Origin: Clarkia xantiana subsp. parviflora
Lineage: Eukaryota; Streptophyta; Magnoliopsida; Myrtales; Onagraceae
Assembly (NCBI GenBank): GCA_036873135.1
Contig: JAPTYO010000007.1
Coordinates: forward strand, 28,378,763 to 28,442,762
Reading direction: 5' to 3'
Length of the DNA: 64,000 nt
The notes below the pieces were generated by a model. It was not told the DNA's origin, searched no databases, and saw only the letters and a list, made by a program, of their open reading frames with translations. How positions within the stretch are numbered: the stretch's first letter is position 1; every line of letters begins with the position of its first letter. Made by a program: the position numbers and the translations under genes. Of the stretch, positions 22,310 through 33,913 are shown in pieces.

Positions 22310-22770
22310 GTCAGGTGAGTTAATAATTTTGAAAATTCCCCCAAATTGCAGCGTGCCTGTCACGTGTCAACCTCCGATTTCGGCCACCCACCTCCGATAA
22401 CAGCCACCCACCTCCGATTCCGAGCTACCCACTTCCAATTCCGAGCCACCTACCTCCAATTTCGAGCCACCGACCTCTAATTCCACCCACCTCCGATTTG
22501 GTTAATAATTTTGAAAATTCCCCCAAAATGCAATGTGCCTGTCACGTGCCAACCTCCGATTTCGGCCACCCACCTCCGATTCCGAGTCACCCACCTCCGA
22601 TAACGGCCACCCACTTCCGATTCCGAGCCACATACCTCTGATTCGGAGCCACCTACCTCTGATTCTGAACCATCCACCTTCGATTTGGTTAAAATCGGAG
22701 GTGGGTACCAGAATCAGAGGTGGGTAGCCGGAATCAGAGGTGTGTGGCCAGAATGGGAGGCTTTGCAAAA
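22310..22770. repeat. Tandemly duplicated ~180-bp block with 18-bp subrepeats
   Basis: AATAATTTTGAAAATTCCCC starts two successive blocks (about 22322 and 22504). Each continues with GTGCCTGTCACGTG and many copies of an 18-bp motif CCACCTCCGATTCCGAG. An inverted copy (AATCAGAGGTGGGT) follows at 22695-22760. The motif mix resembles the centres of the neighbouring Mutator-like elements, but no element ends were found. Confidence 0.75.
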
Positions 22771-23205
22771 AATAATATAAAGGCGCAAAATAGTCTTTTG
22801 TCAAAGTTAACCCAAAATCTAACAGAAAATCAAGTTGCAACAATAGTGAAACTTGGGACACTAAATATCAACAGTTTAATCCTGAGATACCAAATTGAAA
22901 CATAAAACAATCCTGAACAGTTTTTAGATTCTTATCCCTATATAATATAAAGCTCGAATAAGCTCAATCCCAGCTTGAATAATAATAGACTGTTGATGAC
23001 CAATACAAACGCAAATATAATCGTAAACCTCTCAAATTTTTTTTTTTGGCGAACGTAAACCTCTCAAATTGAATATAAATAAATTCATACTTGACTTAAT
23101 ATCAGAAAAAACTCAATTCGAGTCTATTCACTTACAGCCTCACAGCCCAAAGCATGAATTAATTCACGGGTATAAATGAGTATATAAACAACAACAACAA
23201 AAAAA

Positions 23206-23730
23206 GGGTTAACGGGTCTTTTGGTCCATGATGTTTGACAACTTTTGGGTTTTGGTCAATGATGTTTTTTTTTTACCTAGTTTTGGTACCATATGTTTGC
23301 AGATTTTTTCTAGTTTTGGTCTAATCGTTACATTCCGTCCATTTTTTGACATGTTCGAGTCATGTGATCCACTCTAAACTTTAAATTTAGTCCCTCTAAT
23401 ACTTTCTTAACCTTTTTTTTTGTTCAATTTAGTCCCGAAGTTTCAAAATTGACCCCAATTGGACAATAGGTCTAATTGAATTTTTGAAACTTTGGGACTA
23501 AATTGAACCAAAAAAAGGTTAGGAAAGCATTAGAGGGACTAAATTGAACAAAATTGAAAGTTTAGGGTGGACACGTGACTTGTACATATAAAAAAATGGA
23601 CGGAATGTAACGGTTAGACCAAAACTAGAAACAATCTGCAAACATATGGTACCAAAACTAGGTTAAAAAAAATATCATTGACCAAAACCTAAAAGTTGTC
23701 AAACATCATAGACCAAAAGATCTGATAACC
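23206..23730. mobile_element. Foldback element G (Mutator-like MITE)
   Basis: The left arm GGGTTAACGGGTCTTTTGGT and its imperfect inverse ending CCAAAAGATCTGATAACC enclose about 525 bp. The arms match for roughly 150 bp through TTTGGTACCATATGTTTGC and CGTTACATTCCGTCC. Flanks are A-runs, so a target duplication cannot be read. The arm wording resembles the element at 2170-2971. Confidence 0.75.
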
Positions 23731-24043
23731 AAAAAAAATCCATATCCAACACAAACACCTAAGTTAATGGGTCGTAAACCTTTCCTACTTATAAACTTCA
23801 AAAACACTTTATTCTAGTGCAATGTACACATTGCACAAGAGAGTCATCATACCATATACTCTATTAACGGTACAACAATAGTATAACTAAGTTACTGCAG
23901 AAACACCAGGCATGTATAGAATCGTATTATGCTGAGCTATCGATTATAGTGCGCTCCATCGCAACGTTTCTGTACAAGATTATATCTAGAGAAGATAACT
24001 AAACACCATGCATATATCGCATATACTGAAGACGTAAATTTAT

Positions 24044-27000
24044 CTAGAGCTTCTCGACTGGGAATCCCATCACGGGATTTATCTCAGACGCAAGTGATCT
24101 TAGTTCATCCACCTCATCGGCACTCAGCCTCCACCCGACCGCACCCGCAAATTCCTTGGCTTGATCTGCGTTCTTGGCACCTGGGATCGGGACCACGTTT
24201 TCTTGCGCCACAAGCCAATTCAGGGCAACCTGTCATGCATATACATAAGTAATGAATAGTCTTATAGGGTTAATAACCTAATTCTCAAGTTTGTACTATA
24301 TTACACTTAAAATTAGATGGATTTAGATATGATTTTCTTCAATTCATAAATATTTATACTAATTAAGTTAAATTGAACCTCAATTCTGCATAAATTCTAT
24401 AATTTCAGTGTAAGTACACACTAATTGACATAAGTTAAAGGGTCAATAACCTGGAGAGGTCTGAAGATTGACCCTTGTGAATTTGAGAGGTCTGAAGATT
24501 GAAATGGTGATAACTGAGGTCTGAAGTTTGGACTTTGTAATTTTTAGGTTTTTTGTCCAAATTTTCTGTTAAATTTAACAGAACCACATGAAATGTCAAA
24601 ATTACCATTTTGTAATATTTGAATTAATAAAAAGTTTAATTAATATAAAGATGAATTGACAAAAATACCCCTGTCCATAATTTAAACCTAACACAACTCC
24701 GGCCACCACCACGGCTCCGACCGGCCACCACCCAACTCCGGCGACCACCACTCAAAACTCCGACGACCGCCACCAAACTCCGACGACCGCCACCACGGCC
24801 CCGATTTGGAGCTCTGTGGCCCCAGATCGGAGCCATCGAGCTCCGATCGGAACTTGTGGCTCCGATTTGGGCCCAATCAGAGCCACCGGCCCTGATTAGG
24901 CCTAATCGGAACCGCGGTTGTGGTCGCCGGAGTTGGGTAATGGTCGTCGGAGTCGGGTTGTGGTCGCCGGAGTTGGGTGGTGGCCTTAAGGGCATTTTCG
25001 TCTTTACATTCAATCATGTGAAATGCAAGAAGGGTATTTTTGGAATTTTATTTTATTTCTGGTCACATGTTATGCACATGACCAACTTCCATCAGTTTTA
25101 ACGGAAGAAATTAACGGAGACCTCTATTATCTACAAGTCAAAACTTCAGACCTCTGTTATCACCATTTCAATCTTCAGACCTCTCAAATTCACAAGGATC
25201 AATATTCAGACCTCTCCCAGGTTATTGACCCTAAGTTAAAGGTAACTGAAGTGCAATTTTATTCTTTTCTCTTCTTTAATGCTCATGTTTTTTTTTTTTT
25301 TATCTAATAGAGCATTTAATCAAAATCGTCAAATTTAACAGAAAAACAGACATAAAATTAAAAAGCAAAGAAAACGAAACTTGAGACATCTATTAGCAAT
25401 AATTTATACTTGAGATACCTAAAAGCAACATGGCGCAAACTTGAGACGTTCTTAACCCATTGGTACCCATCCGAATAAACTTTCCAGTATAAATATTAAA
25501 CTATGCCTTCACTAGATCAGTTGATCAACTGGTTCGTCGGAAATTTCACATGGTATCATGATGGGTCTAATAATAAAGCCCACGCTTATGCAAGAATGTT
25601 AAAGTATAAAGATTAAACTATATATGCGGGTTTTACTGAAATGTACCTGTGTTAAAGTTTTACTGTACTTTTCTCCAATTTCCGACATCCGCCTCAGCAG
25701 AGGTTGCAGCTGAAAGAAGAACACGAACTAAGCCAACAATATCCGCATAACGAAGATTTACCAAGTTCATATTCCAAAGAGAGCTCACTTTAGTTAAGAA
25801 CTCGGGCGTGTATATATTCCCTCGAGGACCCGTGGGTGGATTTTCCGGTGTATATTTTCCAGTAAGGGCACCTGGATGAAGAAATTCTTATTCCATAAAA
25901 TAAACTGAATAGAGAAAAAGCTCAAAAAATCAAACCATCAGATTTTACTTTACCCTGAGCAATAGGTGAATATGCAATCAAAGTGATACCGAGCTCATCG
26001 CATGTAGCTTTTACGCCATTTTCCTCAGGTGTTCGGTAAATAAGGCTGTAATTCACTTGGTTTGAAGCTAGGGGAATGCCTCTCTTCTTAAGCCTCTCGT
26101 ATGCATCACGCAGCCTCTTTTCTGTAATTAAGCATTTCTTACAAGGATTATTCAAAGTTTTAACACAAAAGAAAGATTTTGACTGATTGCTCGGAACTGA
26201 AACTGAGATATTTACCGCTGTAGTTTGAAACACCCACGGCTTTCACAAGACCCTGCTCCACAGCATCTCCAAGACCATCTATATACCCTGAACAACGCCA
26301 CTGTATTTTAAATTCACACCCTCATCTATAAGACAGACACTGCTGTAAAAAAAAAAAAAGTTATTTTTTTAGGGTCAAGACTCTAAAAACAGTCTCAACG
26401 GTAGGTTATAGTGCTAATGCCCGTCCCAGGTTTAAAATGTTGATATTCAGTGTCTCAACTGTCTCATTAGTTGATTTCCATTTTTTTCTTCTTAAAATTG
26501 ATGAAACAAAAACATGTTTTTTAAGTATCAAATAAGCCTAAACCACGAGCAACAAATCTGATCCTTTGAAAAAATTGAAAGCAACATGTTTTGTTGCTTA
26601 AAACGACAATGTTATGTTAACACCAAAATCAGTTGAAAGCAATAAATTTGATAGTTGGGGCAACAAATATCTACATTTCAATCTACATTTCAAATATGAG
26701 ACAGCGATTAGGAGCATGACCTATTTATAGTTTGGACTGTTTTTAGGTTCTTAGTGTTTGGGCCTTCGGTGTATGCATGTAGGCTAAAATGCAGTGTACC
26801 ACGATTTCACTTGGTTGGTGTAAAGATAAATTACCTTCATTCCCCCATATTCCTGGCCTGAGAAAGAGAAGATTTCGCATAAAGTTGTTATTTGGCATAT
26901 GTGACATAGTTAAATGTAATGCAGAAAGTAAGAAGAGGCTCACCAATGGAGTTGGTAGAGTTCTACAGAAGAAAGTTCGAGACGGTTAAGAGAATCTTTA

Positions 27001-28676
27001 AGAGCAGCAAGAACACTCTGACGGCCCAGCCTCCATGGCAAGGCAGCAAACTTGGTGGCAACTGCAACTTCAACTCCTGGATCTTTCTGTTTCCGTTCCT
27101 TAATGAATCTTAAATAGAAAGAGTTTGTATATTTAGATGTTAGTTCGTAAAAAAAAAGGATTATAAGTAGTAAATACAAGTTTTTCACCTTCCGAGTAGT
27201 GTTTCTGAGTTTATGGCTCCGAAAGAGAACTACAAATTAGGATTCTAATGCATCAGTATTCATGAATGAAAAATTCTGCATTGTGACGAAGAATAAGAAT
27301 TGTTATTTCTCACCCTGGAGCCGTAAACCTCAGCAGTATCAAAGAAGGTTATGCCACTGTCAACACTTGCATCAAAAGCAGTCTTAGCAGCTTTCATTTT
27401 CCGATCTGCCATAATTACATGACTCCGATAATTAGTCAATCCGTGATGGAATGTAGAAATGAATGAGTGAACTAAAATTAAAGATACAAATGAACTGAAA
27501 GCAAATGTTGAAGCCCCAGTACACGCTATATCGAAAGTATTCTGATTTACACCACCTTTAACATTATATAGCGATTATTGTAATACTCGAACACAATACT
27601 ATTCTATCACTAAAATTTCCAAACAAATGAAACTGAAAATCGAGTCCAGGAATGATTCTTCATTAATTCATTTCCATGACACAGATTAACTATTTAAGTG
27701 TGGTTAAGAGTATATTGGAGGCCTTCACTCACAAGTTCGAGCTTATGGACAGTTGGTTAAAGCGTATGTCTTATTCCTACATGATCAACTAGGAAATAGA
27801 ACATGCAATTTGGTTTGTATTCCAGCCACTACCTAACTCACGCTGGAAATTTATAAAAAATAATAGATGAATCCACTTATTCCACTATATTATTGAGCAG
27901 TATAATTACCGGAATCTGGAACAAATGTTCACAACCACCAATCTATTGCTCAAACCACCATACATCCATCAGCATGCTGGTGGCATGGAATCAACAGATT
28001 GCTGCTTCTAAAGTACATACATATCTCTTTATAAACAAGAAATGGCACTTTCTGTTAAAGTATGAATAAGAGTAACTAAAGGTCTTCACCCACAAGTTTG
28101 AACTCATGTAACAGTTGGTTGAGAAGTACATTTTATTCCAACATCTATTATCAGAGCATCCATGTTCAACCAGGTGACGACATTTAATAGAAATGTTATG
28201 AAAAGGCAGTATGGCCGGGTTGAAGCTCAAACTTCAGTTTAATGGAGGGTATTAGAGTATGAATATGAGTATAATGAAATGAATTTACTCATAAGTTCGA
28301 GTTTATGAGACAGTTTGATCTTATCATTACACTTTCCTAATAGCATCAATATAGAGGGAAAAAGATGAATTTTGATTCTCAAGGCAAGTCAAGTCCCGCA
28401 GAAACACTAAAATTGTAAATTGATCAACAAAAAGAGAAAAATGATGAATTTTGGATATTTACCATCCCATTCGAAGTTATTCCAGTAACTGGTATCGCCC
28501 CAAGACCAAGCACCAATCCCTAACTTGGTTACCTTCAAATCGGAGCTCCCCAGCTTCAATTTCTCGTCCCCTGTAATCGGAGTCGCAATCCCCTCCGACG
28601 CAACAGCTCTTACCTTGGTGCTAACCCTTCTGTGACTGAAAACAGAGGAACAAGCACTGCTGAATTGCAGTGCCAT
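24044..28676 (-). CDS. Chloroplast aldo/keto reductase, 10 exons, 368 aa
   Basis: NADPH-dependent aldo/keto reductase, closest by memory to the Arabidopsis chloroplast protein At1g06690. Exons: 28676-28463, 27405-27314, 27229-27189, 27108-26944, 26857-26835, 26287-26216, 26121-25954, 25871-25789, 25709-25647 and 24229-24044. All borders are GT-AG and phases agree, giving 1107 nt including TAG. The first ~27 residues (rich in S, R, A) look like a transit peptide. The catalytic tetrad is visible: Asp94 and Tyr99 in FFDTAEVYG, Lys135 in VATKFA and His170 in [31 protein letters not shown] and [16 protein letters not shown] (cofactor side) follow in usual order. Exon 5 is only 23 nt. The last intron contains a Mutator-like element. 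The frame appears intact; the substrate is not predictable. Confidence 0.96.
24440..25231. mobile_element. Mutator-like foldback element F in the last aldo/keto reductase intron
   Basis: Ends GGGTCAATAACCTGG and the inverse CCAGGTTATTGACCC, with a perfect 9-bp duplication TAAGTTAAA (24431-24439, 25232-25240). At 792 bp it has the same internal plan as element E (GAGAGGTCTGAA arms, CTCCGGCCACC centre, CATGTGACC subterminal). It lies between exons 9 and 10 of the gene and makes most of that 1.4-kb intron. Confidence 0.92.
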
Positions 28677-29917
28677 GGCTGATTCGTCCGACTCTACAGC
28701 TCAAAAGCTCGAACAAACACAAAAATCAAGTCGGAAATGAAATGCGTTAATCTACGAGTTGAAGAGCAGATTGGAAAATTACGAGGAAGTGAACAAAGAT
28801 TGTGGGGTGTTCAAGAATTGAATTTGAGCGGAGACTGAAAGAACAACGAGGGATGATTTATGTGAAGCGCCAAAGTAGCGAAAATCTTGAAGGCGGCAAG
28901 TCTGGAGGAACAAGAGCGTGGTCTTCTAGTGTACACGTGTCCGGATTTAGATTGTCCATGTCTTTTTTCTTAGACAATCATTTTAGTAAGAAAGGAAAAG
29001 TATATATGACTTTACCCTTCATGTTTGAGGATTCCACTATCACCCCTGATATTTTCTGAAAGGTGCAATTTTACACCCCCTACATTGTCGTTGGTTTAAA
29101 TTCTAAAATATTGAATTTAGCCCTAAACTTCAAATTTCATTATAATTTAAACAAATAATAATAATTCAAGTCTAACTGGTATGTGCCACGTAGCGTGACT
29201 TGGTACGTATGCAGTATGCGTCGCACAAGGTGATTTGGTAGTCGATTGCAAATATATACAAGTTCGGCTAAATTTCAATACACTATAAATGTAATTGAAT
29301 TTGTAACTGTTAGATTAGATGTATTGACATCTGTGTAATGACTGAGATTTTACTAAGTTCTCTTGATATTTGATTGATACTCTCTCTTAATGTAAAATCT
29401 AAATATTCAATTGCATTTAGAGTCAAATTATATTTTAATTAATCCCTCAAACCATATATATAAATATAATAATAAAAGAAAAGTATGTGAACCAGATCTT
29501 AAAACGATCTACAAACATACTTTTTTAGTACTTTCTCCTCCAACTACATAATATAGTGTAATAATTCAGCGTTTTTGAAAATTTTAAGTTTAAAACCAGC
29601 TAGAGACTGAGAATAAAAAAATATTTCTAATCAACATTTTATCCTTTCAAACTGACTCTGATACCCAAATAAAAAATAATTTCTCTTCCAAGCTTTTCTT
29701 AGATGAGATAGTTTCAGATTATTATCTCCTCCCTTCGTATAGGGGGCATTTGTAAATATTAGTAAATAATTAATGATAAGACATAATATGTAATAATATT
29801 AGTTACATAAATTTATTAAATCACTATATCTTTTGATGTATTTAAATATCTTGACATAATATATATATTACACTAAAGTCTCTCTTTATATGGAATGGAA
29901 CGGAACATCCACGATTT

Positions 29918-29935
<18 letters not shown>
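28677..29935. other. Upstream region of the aldo/keto reductase and AT-rich intergenic DNA
   Basis: The ~150 bp next to the start codon should hold the 5' UTR and promoter of the minus-strand gene. No further gene is supported. Confidence 0.4.

Positions 29936-30001
<66 letters not shown>
29915..30001. repeat. (ATT)n then (AT)n microsatellite
   Basis: About eight ATT units are followed directly by about 30 AT units. It is pure, so it is likely polymorphic. Confidence 0.97.
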
Positions 30002-30006
<5 letters not shown>

Positions 30007-30104
30007 GAAATGGGTGCTGGGCCTTTGGTGTGTGCATGCACCAGGCAGCGTCTAGGCCCATGAACCGTCCACAAAAAATATGACTGAGAAAAGTAAAAAC
30101 AAAT

Positions 30105-30175
30105 CGCCGTTGCCGGGATCGAACCCGGGTCACCCGCGTGACAGGCGGGAATACTTACCACTATACTACAACGAC
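30105..30175 (-). tRNA. tRNA-Asp (GTC), with a 6-nt T-loop
   Basis: On the minus strand the acceptor GTCGTTG pairs with CAACGGC, the anticodon loop is CTGTCAC (anticodon GTC) and the T-stem CCGGG pairs with CCCGG. An internal GGTTCGA box is present, and a TTTTT pol III terminator follows within about ten bases (minus strand, near 30096). The gene is 71 nt. The usual plant tRNA-Asp is 72 nt with T-loop TTCGATC; here one base is missing (TTCGAT). So either this copy is a slightly damaged pseudo-tRNA or the loop is a tolerated variant. The expected size is from memory. Confidence 0.9.
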
Positions 30176-30670
30176 TGTGTTGTTAATAGTATCCAAATAT
30201 CTTTAATCAAAGAAACTAATGTTTAGGGACTGCAAATATTTAGTACTGAATCAACAACTATGCATATAGAGCTATGCAGATTGTGGCTTTTTGTACTTGC
30301 TTGTGGATGATCAAGGAAGATATAACTCTTCTCCTCGGCCGAATCGGACCGATTTAACGATATGTACAACATATATGTACGTACTTTAACCCGACTGCTA
30401 ACCGCATATACTAGTAATTAGGGTTTTATAAAGTGACCTTGTGTCGTGAATTATGCGTAAAAAAAGTAGTTGGTCGATGGAAAACGAGTAGAAGAAACTT
30501 GTAAGTTACACGATACGATACATATATGAGTCGATGTGTCTATTAAATCACAGAGTTAACTTAAATAGATCTTACGATACAATATGCATGTAATATTATC
30601 ATTCGCACATTTCGCAATCTACTAGTTAAAACCCCGGTCATACATAAAAAGCGTCAGCGCACCGAGTTAA

Positions 30671-30814
30671 TCAGGCAGCCGGTGCCACGGTAATTGTATC
30701 ATCATCGTCATCGTCGTCATCACCATCGTGTTCTTGTGCAACGCAAGGATTGGCAGCGTTTAGGTGACAGTATTCGGTGCAGATCGAGCTGCTGCAGGAA
30801 ACAATAACCACCAT
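30671..30814 (-). CDS. Possible small acidic peptide gene, 47 aa
   Basis: An ATG at 30814 opens a 47-codon frame ending in TGA. It begins with a hydrophobic MVVIVSC start, has four cysteines in its first 28 residues and ends with an eight-aspartate run and TITVAPAA. On the same strand, ACTATAAATAAGAG at about 30905-30918 is a well-placed TATA box about 95 bp upstream, and the sequence between reads like a plant 5' UTR (CT-rich, no ATG). I do not recognise the family. It could be the first exon of a longer gene or a chance frame; the promoter context makes it worth keeping. Confidence 0.45.
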   Translation of the reverse strand: MVVIVSCSSSICTEYCHLNAANPCVAQEHDGDDDDDDDDTITVAPAA

Positions 30815-30904
30815 TTTCTCTAGTTGAAAAAAGTGTGTATAATTTGAATAGCAACAGGAGAAGAGAGATCTAGTATGAGACCTGAAATGTAGAGAGTTCT
30901 CCCT

Positions 30905-30918
30905 CTTATTTATAGTAA
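30905..30918 (-). promoter_or_regulatory. TATA box upstream of the small peptide ORF
   Basis: Minus-strand ACTATAAATAAGAG lies about 95 bp before the ATG at 30814, at the spacing expected for a short plant 5' UTR. No other core element was judged. Confidence 0.5.
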
Positions 30919-31785
30919 GACGGACTCGTATCGTCGGTTTCGTCATGTATCGTTCGATAAAAGCTAATCGATTAATCGTGGTGATAAAGGCTTCGTTACT
31001 AGATATGGAATATATCGGCAAAGTTTTGATTCTCTAACATCAACTTTGGTTATTTCAGGTAGCGGTTTTTGGTTATAAATAGGGAAGACCTCATATATAT
31101 ATGTATCAAAATTCAAATCCATTGCTTTAAATATATGTGCAAATATATATGTATGTAGATGTGATTCACATTTTGATTGTTTGGAATTATATAACTTCTT
31201 TAGCTTGCTAGCTAGACAGGTTGCTGCCAAAAGAAAAAGAGAAAGAATCCATAGGTTAGTACGTATCTATAGGGTTAAAAGCGTTTAATATGTTGTTATT
31301 TGGTGTCTCAGTTGTTTTTGTTTTTTTTTTTTTTTGTTATGGTTGTTTGAATAAGTACTATATTCGTTGTGTTTCTCTTTTCAAATAAAAAAAACTAGTG
31401 TTAAAACTAACGAAATGAAATCAGGTGATCTGCACATGACATGTTATTGTTTCGATAGGTTGTCTGACGTATCATATTCGTTGTGATGGTTTTCTGTCTG
31501 ACGTATCAGGTTTTTTTTTATCAGAAACTTGTCACGTGATTTTGTTCGTCAGTTTTAAAGCCGATTTTGGATGGAAAAGTGAAATGCAACAAATCTAATA
31601 TGTCAAACAACCAATCACAACAAAAACTGAAACACCTAATTACAAATATGGCGTGTACTTGAGCCCGCTTTGATATATAATATATGATTGCATCTGAAGT
31701 GTGGCAAAATGAAAGTTACAAATCCTTCCTAACATATAAAGTGGTGGTGGGTTTAAGGAACTTGCAGATTATCTTAGTTGTTTAA
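30919..31785. other. Intergenic DNA with a weak inverted repeat
   Basis: Parts of 31271-31330 (GGTGTCTCAGTTGTTTTTGT) reappear inverted at 31615-31665, as if a decayed foldback element lay here. The ends and target duplication do not match, so no element is called. Confidence 0.35.
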
Positions 31786-32200
31786 GAGCATCCATAGTGG
31801 TATTACGTAAAGATTACGTAAACGTGGGTCCTACATGTTTATTTAAGTAAAGTAACAAAAACTATCTACAGTGGTTTTACATAGCATTCCTTAAAGATGG
31901 GACCCACACGTAAATTTATGTTTTTACATAAAGCATTCCTTAAATTTAAGTAATGCACTATGTATTACGTAACCAATTTTTTATTATAAATTAATTCATT
32001 TTATAATTAATGCTAATATCTTATTGGTGGTTGTTGGAAAATTTAATAATAAAATATATTTAAGAAATATGTTTAAGTAATACGATTGCAGAGAAAATAT
32101 TTTTTACGTGTCTTAAATTTACGTATTACTTAAAGTGTACATAAATGTCTACGTGGCAACTTCAAAAAATACAATTTATGTAAAACCATTGTGGATGCTC
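31786..32200. mobile_element. PIF/Harbinger-type MITE
   Basis: Ends GAGCATCCATAGTGGT and the inverse ACCATTGTGGATGCTC enclose 415 bp, flanked by the 3-bp duplication TAA. The subterminal sequence is also inverted (TTACGTAA and TTACATAAA type motifs). A 3-bp TTA/TAA duplication with GAGCATC ends fits Tourist-like MITEs. No coding capacity. Confidence 0.85.
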
Positions 32201-32309
32201 TAAGGAGCGAGTTTTCCTATAAAAAGTCTGACTTCAGAAATTTATGGTAAAACAAACCTAGCTTGGTCACAGAATCATATCAGGTGTGTAAATTTTTTTT
32301 TTTTCCTTA

Positions 32310-32885
32310 AAGGTGTCCGTTGGATCTTAAATTAATCCACTAATAAAGAATAAAATGTAGATCAAGAATATTTTTTCTTTCTCATAATCAGGTTAATGGG
32401 TTTTGAAGTGCGCACTAATTAAGTGGATGAAGGCTTTCAGGTTTTGTCAGATTTTAGTTTCTCGAGAGGTGGTATAGATATCGGACCCCCCTAAAATAAT
32501 CTCCTAATAAGCGATAAAGTGCTGATTATGAATACTTTTTCATTCTCACGATTCACGGTTCATATGGTTTTAAAATGTGCAAGATTAATTAGCTAGTGGG
32601 ATGAAGGGTTTAGGGTTCAAGCTGTCAAAAATTTAGTTTTCTGAGGGGTGGTATAAATGCTGAAGCGATAAACTACTGATTATGAATATTTTTTTATTAT
32701 CACGAGTTTAAAATGTGTACAATTGAGTGGGATGATGGTTTCAGGTTCAGGGAGTCAAATTTTAGCTTACCGAGGGGTGCTTAGGGTGTGGAATCACTGA
32801 ATAATCGCTTAATAGGCGATAAAATGTTAATAATGAATATTTAATGTGCACTAATTAACTGGGATAAAGGGTTTCGGGTTATACT
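32310..32885. repeat. Four diverged copies of a ~160-bp tandem unit
   Basis: Each copy runs through AATAAGCGATAAA, GATTATGAATA, TTTTAAAATGTGCA, GTGGGATGAAGG, TTTCAGGTT and GAGGGGTGGTATA, with period about 140-165 bp and heavy divergence; the fourth copy is incomplete. No coding sequence is supported. The rest to 33913 is AT-rich without features. Confidence 0.7.
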
Positions 32886-33913
32886 ACATATAGCATGCAG
32901 CTTGTGGGAATGAGAATATGAGGGTAAAGCACATGAGGTGGGCACGATTAATTCATGAGGGAGAGCAGTCTAAGCACGTGTCCAATCTTCCTTGGCACGA
33001 GCAGGTGTCGTGACACTTTGGAATATTACTGCTTACGTTGCATGGGTCAATGCTAGCGGTCAAACTGACTTTATATTAATTATGCATGCATGCATTTTAA
33101 TTCGGAGGTGCAAATTAGTCTGTCTGTAGCAGAAAATCGGTTGATACTGCTATACACAATTTAAAATGCCAAGGGAGATGTGGATAGTGTTATTAAGAGT
33201 GTTTACTCCATGGTTGTTTGATTTTAAAGTTTTTCTCGGGGTCACCTCGTAATAATATGATTAAAATAATAGGTCTTATTTGGCTTACATACTACGTTAA
33301 ATATAAAAGACGAGTAGAATTAGATTTAATATACCGGTCTCTTGAATATACTAGGTTACTTTCGTAGGTCTATATTGACGGGACAATACATGCGTTGGTT
33401 ATTCAAAAAAATCGGGTCGGGAAAACCCCTAACTGTAAGTAGGAGAGCTGAATATTATGTAGCGAGTCTGGTAAAAAAAAAACTACTTACCATGAGCAAA
33501 AAAGCGTGAACATATAGCGGGATAAACGAAGAAAAATAAAAATAAATGAAGAAGAAGATGAAGATAAAGAACATGATGGTATAAACATGAATAACACCGT
33601 CAACATTCGACGAAGTTAGCAAATAATTAACCGTATGAAAATAGTCTAAAAGATAATAAGATGAAAAAAAATGTAATGTAATCTAATAATTTAAAAGACA
33701 ATATTATTTTCTCCATAATTATCCATAAACAGGTATACTGCATATGCAAGCAGTAACAGGCTAACAGCTGTTCAAGTGCCTACATTTCATTGATTGAACA
33801 CTTACTGAGCCGTTTTTAATTACTACAGTTTACACAGAAGCAAACTTTACTTTGCAAAAACACAAGAAATTAAAGCTGCAGTTATTATGTAGCTTTTACA
33901 GTTGATCAATTAT

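Noticed and set aside
31271..31690. Possible additional Mutator-like foldback element
   Set aside because: Partial inverted similarity around GGTGTCTCAG, but the termini do not match well and no 9-bp duplication is present.
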